From Rhodococcus sp. 4CII (GTDB taxonomy: Bacteria > Actinomycetota > Actinomycetes > Mycobacteriales > Mycobacteriaceae): a stretch of DNA of 64,000 nucleotides. The first letter of the stretch is position 1. Every line of letters begins with the position of its first letter. Positions 45,872 to 54,478 of the stretch are shown here, in pieces. A program made the translations under genes and the position numbers. The stretch is from the NCBI RefSeq assembly GCF_014256275.1, contig NZ_JACCFE010000002.1:5436001-5500000 (forward strand). Reading direction: 5' to 3'. The notes under the pieces were generated by a model, which saw nothing but the letters and a program-made list of their open reading frames with translations, was not told where the DNA came from and did no database searches.

Positions 45872-46429
45872 TCATGCCACCGGGGTGAGGAGCGAATCCG
45901 GTTCCGGACCCTCACGCACCCCGTCGACCCCTGCGCCCATTGCGTAGGTCAGATGCCCGCCCAACGCGCCACCGATCCCGATCGCGAGGAGGCCCGCGGT
46001 ACTCGTGGCGACAGCGCGTGCGTCCGTTCCGTGTCTGCGGCGGAGATAGGACGCGAGCATGGCGACGACCCCGACGGCGTTGGCCTCGGCGTGGATCAGT
46101 CCGACGCGACGCTGACGGGTGTCGCGTTCGGCCCAGTCCGCCCAGCCGGTCATCAGCGTCGGGGGAGCGGCGAGCAGTCCCAGGGCGATCAGCCTGCGCG
46201 CGCCGACGTGATCGCGAAGCGCCAGATCGAAGACGGTCGCGCCGACCCACGCCCCGATCGGAAGGCTCACGAGAACGGGATGCACCGGATGCCCGAGCCA
46301 GGATCCGCGCAGCAGTGGACCCGCCCCGGAGGAGCCGAGTGCTCCCCGGATCCTGTGTTGCAGAAACCGGCTGCTGCCGTCGAGGAAGGCGGCGGATTCC
46401 GCTTTCCGGAACAGACTCTCGAGCTTCAT
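45872..46429 (-). CDS. DUF2231 membrane protein
   Basis: A 185-residue protein with about four transmembrane segments and the DUF2231 signature WLGHPVHPVLVSLPIGAWVG, where conserved histidines could bind heme or metal, followed by GWADWAERDTRQRRVGLIHA. DUF2231 proteins often occur next to redox enzymes but have no established reaction. A 16-base gap to the 51-residue membrane protein downstream suggests an operon. Confidence 0.85.
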   Translation of the reverse strand: MKLESLFRKAESAAFLDGSSRFLQHRIRGALGSSGAGPLLRGSWLGHPVHPVLVSLPIGAWVGATVFDLALRDHVGARRLIALGLLAAPPTLMTGWADWAERDTRQRRVGLIHAEANAVGVVAMLASYLRRRHGTDARAVATSTAGLLAIGIGGALGGHLTYAMGAGVDGVREGPEPDSLLTPVA

Positions 46430-46525
46430 GACGACCGATTACCCAGGGCCGCGTGAAGAAAACCCGCCTACCTTGTCGTCGGTGCAGGTCGGGCGTAGCG
46501 TCGGGACCACGTTCTCGAAGGTGAG

Positions 46526-46756
46526 GTGAGTGCCGTGAAACTCAATCTCTTCGCTGCATGGGTCAGTTTCGCACTGGTGTTGCTCTCGGTGGTCTGTCTC
46601 GGCGGGTTCCTCGTCGCCGCAGGCTCGGGTCAGGGCGGCTGGGCGGTGATCGCCGGATCGATGTGCGTGGTCGCGTTGGCCGGGGCGATGGCGCTGTACG
46701 GCGGAACCGTGCGGCACGATCACCGGCTGCATCACGAAACGCCGCACCTGTTCTGA
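46526..46756 (+). CDS. Small membrane protein (76 aa)
   Basis: A 76-residue protein with two predicted transmembrane segments (AAWVSFALVLLSVVCLGGFL and WAVIAGSMCVVALAGAMALY) and a histidine-rich C-terminus RHDHRLHHETPHLF that could bind metal. GTG start at 46526 with a GAAGGTGAG leader; a second GTG at 46535 is possible. Function unknown. Its end lies 10 bases from the end of the convergent PPK2 gene. Confidence 0.65.
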   Translation: MSAVKLNLFAAWVSFALVLLSVVCLGGFLVAAGSGQGGWAVIAGSMCVVALAGAMALYGGTVRHDHRLHHETPHLF

Positions 46757-46766
46757 CGGTGCGGCC

Positions 46767-47627
46767 TCACGATTCCGCGAGCCGCCGCTTCTCCTCGTCG
46801 ATGTCGAACGCGGCGGGCGGCCAGTCGAGGTCGAGCTTCTCCAGGGCGTCGATCAGCAGTTCGGTGACCGCTATCCTGCTGTACCACTTGCGGTCGCACG
46901 GAACCACGTGCCACGGCGCGTACTCGGTCGACGTCCTGTCGAGCATCGCCTGATACGCCTCCTGGTACGCCGGCCACAACCTGCGCTCGTCGACGTCCGC
47001 GGGGTTGTACTTCCAGTACTTGTCCGGCCGCTCCAGCCGCTTGCGCAGCCGCGCCTTCTGTTCGTCGAGTGACACGAACATGGCCACCTTGACCAGGGTG
47101 GTGCCCGCCAGGACGAGTTCCTTCTCGAATTGGTTGATCGCGTCGTATCGCCCTGTCCAGACATCTTCAGGGACGAGGTTGTGGACCCGGACCACCAGCA
47201 CGTCCTCGTAGTGCGACCGGTCGAACACCCCGAGTTGCCCGCCGCGGGGCAGGGCCTTGTTGATCCGCCACAGGAAGTGATGCCGTTTCTCCTCGGGGGT
47301 GGGCACTCCGAAGGAGGCGTGATCCACGCCCTGGGGGTCGACGTGACCGATGACGTGACGCACCATGCCGCCCTTCCCCGCGGTGTCCATCCCCTGGAGC
47401 ACGAGGAGCACCGCCCGGTGGTCGCCGGATCGTCCGTTGGCGTAGAGCTTCTCCTGCAGAGTCGACAGCACCGCTCCGCGCTCCTCGAACAGCCGGAGGC
47501 CGTCCGATTTGTCGCCGACGAATCCGGGTGTGCCTTTGCAGTCGAGTTCGGCGACCCGGTGGTCCGGGTCTGCCCGCAGGGCCAGGGTGGCCGGCGTCTT
47601 CCAGAATCCGCGTCGGTTGTCTGCCAT
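46767..47627 (-). CDS. ppk2: Polyphosphate kinase 2 family protein
   Basis: A 286-residue intact PPK2. Walker A is LQGMDTAGKGGMVRHVIGHV, the lid/arginine module DPQGVDHASFGVPTPEEKRH follows, and Walker B is GVFDRSHYEDVLVVRVHN. KYNPADVDERRLWPAYQEAY and VVPCDRKWYSRIAVTELLID match the nucleotide-phosphotransferase branch that uses polyphosphate to phosphorylate AMP or ADP. The ATG at 47627 is favoured over TTG 47633. It is divergent from a monooxygenase gene with only 35 bases between starts. Confidence 0.92.
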   Translation of the reverse strand: MADNRRGFWKTPATLALRADPDHRVAELDCKGTPGFVGDKSDGLRLFEERGAVLSTLQEKLYANGRSGDHRAVLLVLQGMDTAGKGGMVRHVIGHVDPQGVDHASFGVPTPEEKRHHFLWRINKALPRGGQLGVFDRSHYEDVLVVRVHNLVPEDVWTGRYDAINQFEKELVLAGTTLVKVAMFVSLDEQKARLRKRLERPDKYWKYNPADVDERRLWPAYQEAYQAMLDRTSTEYAPWHVVPCDRKWYSRIAVTELLIDALEKLDLDWPPAAFDIDEEKRRLAES

Positions 47628-47662
47628 GTACAAACAGTGCCACAGGGGCGTTTCATGGAGGA

Positions 47663-49138
47663 ATGGGCGGCGAGGTGAATCGTTGCCGTGTCCTGGTGAT
47701 CGGGACCGGTTTCTCCGGTCTGGGCACGGCCATCCAGCTCCGCAAGCGGGGACGCGACGACTTCATCCTGCTGGAGGCGGCGCAGGAGGTCGGCGGCACC
47801 TGGCGGGAGAACACCTATCCGGGTTGCGCCTGCGATATCCCCTCGCACCTGTATTCGTTCTCGTTCGAGCCGAATTCGGACTGGACGCAGATGTGGTCGG
47901 GGCAGGCGGAGATCTTCGCCTACCTGCGCGGCCTCGCCGACAAATACGACCTGCGGCGCAACATCCATTTCGGGCGCACGATGACGGGCGGGTACTGGGA
48001 CGCCGGCCGGCAACGATGGCACGTGCACACCGCGTCGGGCGACGAGTACGTGGCGCAATTCCTCGTGTCCGGGATCGGCGCCCTCCACATCCCGAACGTC
48101 CCCGATCTGCCCGGCGCCGCCACCTTCGCGGGTCCGGCGTTCCATTCGGCCAGGTGGAACCATGACTTCGACCTGCGCGGCAAGCGGGTCGCGGTGATCG
48201 GCACGGGTGCCAGCGCCGTCCAGTTCGTTCCCGAGATCATCGACGACGTCGCCGAATTGCAGATGTACCAGCGGACGCCGCCCTGGGTGATACCCCGCCT
48301 GAACTTCGACATCCCGCCGGAGGCGCGTCGCCTGTTCGGCCGGGTTCCGCTGATGCGCCGGATGGTGCGTGCCGCCGTCTACTGGTTGCAGGAGTCGCTG
48401 GCGCTCGGGTTCAACGGGCACCGCCGCCTGATGCGGCCGATCGAGAATCTGGCGCGGAGGAACTTGAACAAGACCGTCACCGATCCCGTGCTGCGTCGCA
48501 AGCTGACTCCGTCGTACGACATCGGCTGCAAGAGAATCCTCGGGTCGGGCGACTACTACCCGGCGCTCGTCTCGCCGAAATCGGAGGTGATCACCGAGGG
48601 CATCGCCGAGATCCGGCCCGGCAGCATCGTCGCGGGGGACGGGCGGGAACGGGCGGTCGACGCCATCATCTACGCCACGGGGTTCCATGTCACCGACGGC
48701 TTCGACAGTGTCGCCCTGACGGGTGTGGACGGCAGGAGCCTCGCCGACGAATGGGCGGAACACGGGATCCGCACGCACCTCGGGATCACCGTCGCGGGGT
48801 ACCCCAACGCGTTCTTCCTCCTCGGTCCCAACACCGGGCTCGGTCACAATTCGGTGGTGTTCATGATCGAGTCGCAGATTCGTTACGTGCTGCAGCTGAT
48901 GGACCTCGTCGACCGGCGGGGCGCCGATTCAGCGGTGGTCCGGCAGGCGGTGCAGAGTGGTTTCAACACGGACATCCAACGAAAGCTGGCAAAGGGCGTG
49001 TGGTCCAGCGGCGGATGCGTCAGCTGGTATCTGGATTCACACGGTGTCAACCGCACGATCTGGCCGGGTTCGACGGTGCGCTACTGGAGACGGACGCGCT
49101 CGATCGATCCTGCGGATTTCGAGTTCACACCCGCTTGA
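47663..49138 (+). CDS. Flavin-containing Baeyer-Villiger-type monooxygenase
   Basis: A 491-residue FAD/NADPH monooxygenase. The FAD motif is VLVIGTGFSGLGTAIQLRKR, then VGGTWRENTYPGCACDIPSH; the BVMO fingerprint FxGxxxHxxxW appears as FAGPAFHSARWNHD, with Asn in place of the usual Pro/Asp; the NADPH motif is RVAVIGTGASAVQFVPEI. It would insert oxygen next to a ketone or oxidise a heteroatom. Start at ATG 47663 (GGAGG directly before) or GTG 47675. Its last 14 bases overlap the convergent DUF4873 gene. Confidence 0.9.
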   Translation: MGGEVNRCRVLVIGTGFSGLGTAIQLRKRGRDDFILLEAAQEVGGTWRENTYPGCACDIPSHLYSFSFEPNSDWTQMWSGQAEIFAYLRGLADKYDLRRNIHFGRTMTGGYWDAGRQRWHVHTASGDEYVAQFLVSGIGALHIPNVPDLPGAATFAGPAFHSARWNHDFDLRGKRVAVIGTGASAVQFVPEIIDDVAELQMYQRTPPWVIPRLNFDIPPEARRLFGRVPLMRRMVRAAVYWLQESLALGFNGHRRLMRPIENLARRNLNKTVTDPVLRRKLTPSYDIGCKRILGSGDYYPALVSPKSEVITEGIAEIRPGSIVAGDGRERAVDAIIYATGFHVTDGFDSVALTGVDGRSLADEWAEHGIRTHLGITVAGYPNAFFLLGPNTGLGHNSVVFMIESQIRYVLQLMDLVDRRGADSAVVRQAVQSGFNTDIQRKLAKGVWSSGGCVSWYLDSHGVNRTIWPGSTVRYWRRTRSIDPADFEFTPA

Positions 49139-49433
49139 ACGGCGGAGGTGTGACTCCGTCGACGAGGTGGCTGCCCCAGAGGTCGACGCCGGTGATGCGA
49201 GCGGTGGCTGTGCCTTCCGGGCCGGTGATCTGCAGTTCCGTGCCCGCAGACAGGTCGGTGTCCGCACCGAGGGCGTCCGTCAGGGTGCGGACTCGACCGT
49301 GCCACACGTACCGACCGCTGATGGGTTCGAAGTTTCCCGCCAGCTGGACCTGCACGGTCACGGCGGGGCGGTCGCCGACGACGACGTCGGCGGGGCCGCG
49401 GTAGCCCTCTTCTTCTTCCTCGTGTTCGTTCAC
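49125..49433 (-). CDS. DUF4873 domain protein
   Basis: A 102-residue protein matching DUF4873: YRGPADVVVGDRPAVTVQVQ, then NFEPISGRYVWHGRVRTLTD and RITGVDLWGSHLVDGVTPPP. An acidic MNEHEEEEEG tail precedes it. The domain is sometimes fused to Baeyer-Villiger-like monooxygenases in actinobacteria, and here a free copy overlaps such a gene tail-to-tail, suggesting a functional pairing. No catalytic residues recognised. Confidence 0.82.
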   Translation of the reverse strand: MNEHEEEEEGYRGPADVVVGDRPAVTVQVQLAGNFEPISGRYVWHGRVRTLTDALGADTDLSAGTELQITGPEGTATARITGVDLWGSHLVDGVTPPPFKRV

Positions 49434-49480
49434 ACGGGGAAGTTTACCTGTTACTGGCGGTTACACAAGAATGGGTGAAG

Positions 49481-50215
49481 CTACTCTGCCTCGGACGGAA
49501 GGAGGGGGTGGGGGATCGCGTTGAAGCGAGCGGGCGACCCGTTCACGGCGGCGATGCCGGTGACGCCACCCCAGGTCATCATCGTGAGGTAGTTGATCAG
49601 ATCCTCGACCGACATCGACCGGTTGGAGATCCACCAGTGCGTGGCCAGCTGCACGCCGCCGATGATCCCGTATGCCCACGGGACCGCCCCGCCGGAATCC
49701 ATCTCCATCTGCCGCAGCCGCTCGCCGAGAACCGTGGAGAGCACCTCCGCGATCATTCGCTCCGAGTCGGCGACCGTGTCCCGGCCCGGCCCGGAACCGT
49801 TGGCCATGATGTACAGGTACACGTCGGGGTCCGACGCCACCGTCTCGACATATGCGGTGATGGTGGCCCGGGTCAGCTCGAAGTCGTCGAGGTCGCCGCC
49901 GATGGCCTCGTAGATCCGCGGCGCGAGCGTCGTCTCCACGTAGCGCGCCATGGTCGCGTTGGTCAGGTCGCTCTTGTCCGCGAAATAGCGGTAGAGGACG
50001 GTCTTCGAGACGCCGATCTCGGACGCGATCTCGTCCATCCCGATGTCGCGCCCGCGCAGGCGGATGGCGGCGATCGTGCCGTCGACGAGTTCCTCCCGGC
50101 GTGCGATCTTGTGCTCACGCCAGCGGCGCTTGCGCCCGTCGGGCTTTGCCGCCTTTTCCGTCTTCGTCGTCGACTCGGTCACCTGCTCGGCATCCTTCAC
50201 GTCATCGTTCGCCAC
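49481..50215 (-). CDS. TetR-family regulator
   Basis: A 244-residue TetR repressor with a charged, Lys-rich N-terminal extension of about 40 residues. The DNA-binding domain is GMDEIASEIGVSKTVLYRYF with ADKSDLTNATMARYVE; the C-terminal ligand-binding domain is typical of the actinobacterial TetR_C group with WAYGIIGGVQLATHWWISN. It resembles mycobacterial regulators of lipid metabolism in length and domain type. Target unknown: neighbours are DUF4873/monooxygenase downstream and DUF445 divergent. Confidence 0.87.
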   Translation of the reverse strand: MANDDVKDAEQVTESTTKTEKAAKPDGRKRRWREHKIARREELVDGTIAAIRLRGRDIGMDEIASEIGVSKTVLYRYFADKSDLTNATMARYVETTLAPRIYEAIGGDLDDFELTRATITAYVETVASDPDVYLYIMANGSGPGRDTVADSERMIAEVLSTVLGERLRQMEMDSGGAVPWAYGIIGGVQLATHWWISNRSMSVEDLINYLTMMTWGGVTGIAAVNGSPARFNAIPHPLLPSEAE

Positions 50216-50351
50216 TGAGTCTCTTCACATCCGTTTCGTGTCACGATCTCCTGTCAGCTTAGTGCTCGGGTGTTGTCGCCCGGCACAACGCCGCTTGTGC
50301 GGGCGCGCGTCGATCGGCTGGACACCCGCCTCCGCGCCGACCTTGGGCACA

Positions 50352-51632
50352 ATGGCGTCTGTGGACCAACTGAGTCTTTCCGCCTTCGACGACGATGCGA
50401 AGCGCCGCGACCTCCGCAGGATGAAGACTGTCGCGACCGGCTTCCTCGTCTTCGCCACCGTGGTCTACCTCCTCTGCAGGTGGCAGGAATCGCGCGGTGC
50501 GGGGGCGTGGGTGGGGTACGTGCGGGCCGCGTCGGAGGCCGGCATGGTCGGCGCGCTGGCCGACTGGTTCGCGGTGACCGCGCTGTTCCGGCATCCCCTG
50601 GGGCTGCCGATTCCGCACACCGCGATCATCAAGCGGAAGAAGGACCAGCTGGGCGCGAGTCTGAGCAATTTCGTCGGCCAGAACTTCCTCGCACCCGAGG
50701 TGGTGTCCGCGAAGGTGGAGGCGGCGGAGATCCCGCTGCGGCTGGGCACCTGGATGGCGCAGCCGCATCATGCCGCGCGGGTCGCCGCCGAGACGGCCAC
50801 CATTCTGCGCGGCTTCGTCGAGATCCTGCGTGACGAGGACGTGCAGCAGATCATCGACAGCACCTTGGTGCGCAGGCTGGCCGAGCCCCAGTGGGGACCG
50901 CCGATCGGACGCGTCCTCGCCGAACTGCTCCGGGAGAACCGGCAGCTGCCCATCCTGGATCTGCTCGCCGAGCGGGCACATCAGTGGGCGCTGGGCAGTC
51001 AGGAGACGATCGACAGGATCGTCAGCCGCGATTCGCCCGCCTGGTCGCCCAAGTTCGTCGACGCCATGCTGGGCGAGAAGATTCACCGGGAACTGGTCGA
51101 GTTCACCTGGAAGGTGCGATCGAACCCGGAGCACGAGGTGCGGCAGGCGGCCAACCGGTTCCTGATCGACTTCGCCGACGACCTGCAGAACGATCCCGCG
51201 ACCATGGAGAAGGCCGAGAAGATCAAGGCCGAGATCATGGGCCGCGAGGAGGTGACCGGCCTCGCCGCCGCGACCTGGAAGGTCGCCAAGCGCCTCATCA
51301 TGGAATCCGTCGACGACCCGAACAGCACGCTGCGCACGAAGGTCGCGGAGAACGTCGTCCGGTTCGGCGAGCGGCTGCGGGACGACCACGAGCTGAGGGC
51401 CAAGGTCGACGGGTGGGTGCTCGCCGGGACGCGCTACGTCGTCGTCCATTACACCGACGAGATCACCGGAATCATCTCCGACACCGTCGAACGCTGGGAC
51501 GCCGAGGAGGCGTCGAAGAAGATCGAGTTGCAAGTGGGACGGGACCTCCAGTTCATCCGCATCAACGGCACGGTTGTCGGTTCCATCGCGGGTCTGCTGA
51601 TCTATACGTTCTCGACGCTGCTGTTCGGCTGA
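50352..51632 (+). CDS. DUF445 membrane-anchored protein
   Basis: A 426-residue DUF445 protein. An N-terminal transmembrane helix (TVATGFLVFATVVYLLC) is followed by the signature ASEAGMVGALADWFAVTALF and RHPLGLPIPHTAIIKRKKDQ, a long helical region, and a C-terminal membrane helix in GSIAGLLIYTFSTLLFG. The topology resembles YtxK/YjiN-type envelope proteins, but function is unknown. The upstream in-frame extension to 50043 is antisense to the TetR gene and rejected. Confidence 0.88.
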   Translation: MASVDQLSLSAFDDDAKRRDLRRMKTVATGFLVFATVVYLLCRWQESRGAGAWVGYVRAASEAGMVGALADWFAVTALFRHPLGLPIPHTAIIKRKKDQLGASLSNFVGQNFLAPEVVSAKVEAAEIPLRLGTWMAQPHHAARVAAETATILRGFVEILRDEDVQQIIDSTLVRRLAEPQWGPPIGRVLAELLRENRQLPILDLLAERAHQWALGSQETIDRIVSRDSPAWSPKFVDAMLGEKIHRELVEFTWKVRSNPEHEVRQAANRFLIDFADDLQNDPATMEKAEKIKAEIMGREEVTGLAAATWKVAKRLIMESVDDPNSTLRTKVAENVVRFGERLRDDHELRAKVDGWVLAGTRYVVVHYTDEITGIISDTVERWDAEEASKKIELQVGRDLQFIRINGTVVGSIAGLLIYTFSTLLFG

Positions 51633-51649
51633 CGATCGGCCCGCTAGCT

Positions 51650-51684
51650 GAGTGCTAACAGAGTGCTTGCAATTGCTAGCACCC
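51650..51684 (+). promoter_or_regulatory. GAGTGCT repeat element before the XRE-hbhA operon
   Basis: GAGTGCTAA and GAGTGCTTG occur eleven bases apart (51650 and 51661), and the second pairs with TGCTAGCAC to give a GTGCT-N10-AGCAC dyad. It lies 40 to 75 bases upstream of the XRE regulator start, a plausible autoregulatory operator. Confidence 0.5.
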
Positions 51685-51723
51685 TCCTTTAGGCTTGGTC
51701 TTGCCCAGCAACACGGAGGACTG

Positions 51724-52230
51724 ATGGCAAGCGACGATCGCGACGCAGCCGGTGCAGGAGATCTGGCAGCTCGTGTAGTCAGCAATGCCGCTCACGACAT
51801 CGGAGGTTTCATTCGTGCCCAGCGCGAAGCGGCCCAGGTGTCGATGCGGCAGCTGGCGCAGCTGGCCGGTGTCAGTAATCCGTATCTGAGTCAGATCGAA
51901 CGTGGGTTGCGCAAGCCCTCGGCCGAGGTGCTTGGGCAGATAGCGAAGGGTCTCCGGGTGTCCTCGGAGGTCCTGTACGTCCAGGCGGGTTACCTCGAGC
52001 AGCGGCCACACGGCCCCCTCCGTGACGCTCTGCTCGCGGACACGGCCATCACCGAGCGGCAGAAGCAGGTGCTGCTCGAGATCTACGAGTCGTTCTGTCG
52101 TGAGAACGAATCGGCGGAAGCGGCCGAATCCCGGACGTCCGAGCTTCGGACAGATGAACACCAGCGTTCTGATTCGCAGACGCCGGAACCAGAACCCCCC
52201 ACCGTTGAAGAGGAGAAAGCCGATGACTGA
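51724..52230 (+). CDS. XRE-family regulator (Rv0474-like)
   Basis: A 168-residue protein with an XRE helix-turn-helix at residues 22-85: RAQREAAQVSMRQLAQLAGV, SNPYLSQIERGLRKPSAEVL. The C-terminal third is acidic and low complexity (EPEPPTVEEEKADD). The same gene precedes hbhA in M. tuberculosis (Rv0474-Rv0475). The ATG at 51724 has GGAGGA. The stop overlaps the hbhA start by eight bases, so the two are coupled. Confidence 0.9.
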   Translation: MASDDRDAAGAGDLAARVVSNAAHDIGGFIRAQREAAQVSMRQLAQLAGVSNPYLSQIERGLRKPSAEVLGQIAKGLRVSSEVLYVQAGYLEQRPHGPLRDALLADTAITERQKQVLLEIYESFCRENESAEAAESRTSELRTDEHQRSDSQTPEPEPPTVEEEKADD

Positions 52231-53056
52231 CCAGAAGACCATCGACAGCGTGAAGACCTCGCTGTATGCCGCCGTAGGTGCCGGAGACGTCGTGGTGCAG
52301 GCCGTGGCCGACGTCGTCGCCCAGGTCCGCTCGCGTGCGGAGTCCACCCAGGGTGACGTCGAGGAGCGGGTCGGCGGCGCCAAGGAGCGCATCGCCGGCC
52401 TCCAGGAAGAGGTCACCGAGGGCGTCGAGAACCTGCGCGACCGCCTCGCCGGACTGCCGTCCGAGCTGCCCGAGGAGCTTGCCGAGCTGCGCGAGAAGTT
52501 CACCGCCGACGAGCTGCGCAAGGTCGCCGAGGCCTACCTGAAGGTCGCCTCCGACCTGTACACGTCGCTCGCCGAGCGCGGCGAGGACACGGTCGAGCGC
52601 ATCCGCAAGCAGCCGGTCGTCGAGGAGGGCATCGGCCGCGCCGAGTCCGCTTTCGGTGACGCCGTCGAGCTGACCGAGGAAGCTCTCGGCACCGTCGCGC
52701 GGCAGACGCGCGCCGTGGGCGAGCAGGCCGCGAAGCTCGCGGGCCGCGCGTCGGGCCGCATCTCCGAGACCGCCGAGGGTCTCGGCGAGGCCATCGCCGA
52801 CGCCGGCGACGAGGCTGCCCTGAAGGTTCTCGACCTGGGCGACCAGGCCGAGGCGGCGTCAAAGGATGCCGCCGAGCGCGTCACCGCCACCGCGGCCGAC
52901 GTCCAGGCTCAGGCAGACAAGGCCGCCCCGGCCAAGCATGCCGCTCCGGCGAAGAAGGCCGCTCCGGCCAAGGCCGCGGCAACTCCCGCTCCGGCACCCG
53001 CCAAGAAGACCGCTGCTGCTCCCGCCAAGAAGACAGCTCCCGTCAAGAAGGCTTGA
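52223..53056 (+). CDS. hbhA: Heparin-binding hemagglutinin-like surface protein
   Basis: A 277-residue HBHA homologue. A long amphipathic coiled-coil region rich in Glu, Ala and Arg (about residues 10-190) is followed by a Lys/Ala/Pro-rich tail of repeats such as APAKKAAPAK and PAKKTAPVKKA, the glycosaminoglycan-binding module of mycobacterial HBHA. The tail is longer and more degenerate than in M. tuberculosis. In non-pathogens such proteins may act in lipid-body binding or cell-surface interactions. Start ATG 52223 has AGAGGAG. Confidence 0.88.
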   Translation: MTDQKTIDSVKTSLYAAVGAGDVVVQAVADVVAQVRSRAESTQGDVEERVGGAKERIAGLQEEVTEGVENLRDRLAGLPSELPEELAELREKFTADELRKVAEAYLKVASDLYTSLAERGEDTVERIRKQPVVEEGIGRAESAFGDAVELTEEALGTVARQTRAVGEQAAKLAGRASGRISETAEGLGEAIADAGDEAALKVLDLGDQAEAASKDAAERVTATAADVQAQADKAAPAKHAAPAKKAAPAKAAATPAPAPAKKTAAAPAKKTAPVKKA

Positions 53057-53070
53057 TCCTTCACGCTTTT

Positions 53071-53102
53071 CGGCCCCCGCACCGCTGGTGCGGGGGCCGT
53101 TT
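53071..53102 (+). terminator. Rho-independent terminator after hbhA
   Basis: CGGCCCCCGCACC and its exact complement form a 13-bp stem around a GCT loop, followed by TTT. Confidence 0.92.
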
Positions 53103-53128
53103 GCGTGCCGACCTCGTAGGATGGTGCT

Positions 53129-53422
53129 GTGATTCAAGTTGACGGCGTCGTGTCGGTGATCTTGCTGGTGATTCGCATCATTGCCCTGGGTGGTGCGGCC
53201 TTCGCGCTGTTTCACGCGGCTCGCCAGCGCAAGGACGCGTTCACCGCGGTGGACAAGTTGAGCAAACCGATCTGGCTGAGCATTCTCGCCGTCGCGTTCC
53301 TCGTTCTCCTGCTGTTCCCCGCGGTCCAATTGTTCGGCATCGTCGCAGTCGTCGCAGTGTGCGTCTATCTCGTCGACGTACGTCCGCGTGTCGACGACGT
53401 GCAGCGCGGGCCTCGCTGGTAG
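53129..53422 (+). CDS. DUF2516 membrane protein
   Basis: A 97-residue protein with two hydrophobic helices (VSVILLVIRIIALGGAAFAL and IWLSILAVAFLVLLLF) and a charged DVRPRVDDVQRG tail, matching DUF2516 (M. tuberculosis Rv0476 in the same order after hbhA). GTG start. Function unknown. Confidence 0.85.
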   Translation: MIQVDGVVSVILLVIRIIALGGAAFALFHAARQRKDAFTAVDKLSKPIWLSILAVAFLVLLLFPAVQLFGIVAVVAVCVYLVDVRPRVDDVQRGPRW

Positions 53423-53477
53423 CCGCGAACTCACTGTCTCTCCGCAACGAAGTCGTGGACTTCGCACGCCTCGATCA

Positions 53478-53500
53478 TGACAATGGACATTGTGACAATG
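53478..53500. promoter_or_regulatory. TGACAATG repeat/inverted repeat upstream of the diiron oxygenase
   Basis: TGACAATG occurs twice, 15 bases apart, and ACAATG-GA-CATTGT forms a perfect inverted repeat between them. It lies 34 to 56 bases upstream of the oxygenase start, over the likely -35 region, and is a candidate site for the MerR protein encoded by the next gene. Confidence 0.6.
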
Positions 53501-53533
53501 CTATGGTGGTGAGACGGCTACCGAGGAGCTGAC

Positions 53534-54478
53534 ATGTCCGTCGTCAACATGCGGAACTCAGAGAGCACTGCCCACCCCACGTCCCGGCTGACACGCGCCG
53601 GTGATCGCCAGGACACGGCGGCCCGGCTGCTTGCCTCTGCCGCGCGCAAGTCGTACGACCCGCTGATCGAGGTCGACTGGGAGGCGCCGATCCCGGAGGA
53701 TCGGTACGGCATGACCCCGGAATGGTGCAGTCTCTACGGCACCGACATGTGGGACGCCATGACCGAGGAGCAGCGCGTTACCCTTACCAAGCATGAGGCG
53801 GCCAGCATCGCCGGCACCGGAATCTGGTTCGAGCTGATCCTGATGCAGATGCTGGTCCGCGACATCTACTCGCACGACCCGGCCACACCACACGTGCAGT
53901 TCGCCCTCACCGAGATCGCCGACGAGTGCAGGCACTCCACGATGTTCGCCCGGTCCGCGCAGCGATTCGGGATTCCGTCGTACCGGCCCAAGTGGTGGAT
54001 CCGGCAGAGCGCGCGGGCCTTCAAGGCCACGGCGACGGGGTCGCTGGCATACGGCGGGACTCTGTTCGCCGAGGAGATCCTCGACATGATGCAGCGCGAT
54101 TTCATGAAGGACGAACGGGTGCAGCCGATCACCCGCACCGTCAGCAGGATTCACGTGCTCGAGGAATCCCGCCACATCAAGTTCGCACGCGAGGAGACGG
54201 TCCGCCGGGTGCGGAACGCGTCGTGGTTCACCCGGGCGCGGGTGCGACTCGTTCTCGGGACCACCGCCTACTTCGTCGTCACCAGCCTGGTGAATCCGCG
54301 GGTCTACGCGGCCGCCGGTCTCGATGTGGACGAAGCGAAGAAGGCCGCGAAATCGAACCGGCATTATCACGACATGCTGCGCGAGGGTTGCTCCAAGACC
54401 ATCGAATTCCTCGACGCGGTGGGGCTCGTCGGCGGACCGTCCCGGCTGCTGCTCCGACGGGCGCACATCGTCCGATGA
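53534..54478 (+). CDS. AurF-family diiron oxygenase
   Basis: A 314-residue ferritin-like di-iron protein of the AurF (p-aminobenzoate N-oxygenase) family. Iron ligands are apparent in LTKHEAASIAGTGIWFE, LTEIADECRHSTMF, LFAEEILDMMQRDF and HVLEESRHIKFAREE, giving the expected Glu/His sets. Such enzymes oxidise amines or hydroxylate lipids in the cytoplasm; mycobacterial homologues are linked to fatty acid metabolism. The MerR start overlaps its stop (ATGA). Confidence 0.88.
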   Translation: MSVVNMRNSESTAHPTSRLTRAGDRQDTAARLLASAARKSYDPLIEVDWEAPIPEDRYGMTPEWCSLYGTDMWDAMTEEQRVTLTKHEAASIAGTGIWFELILMQMLVRDIYSHDPATPHVQFALTEIADECRHSTMFARSAQRFGIPSYRPKWWIRQSARAFKATATGSLAYGGTLFAEEILDMMQRDFMKDERVQPITRTVSRIHVLEESRHIKFAREETVRRVRNASWFTRARVRLVLGTTAYFVVTSLVNPRVYAAAGLDVDEAKKAAKSNRHYHDMLREGCSKTIEFLDAVGLVGGPSRLLLRRAHIVR

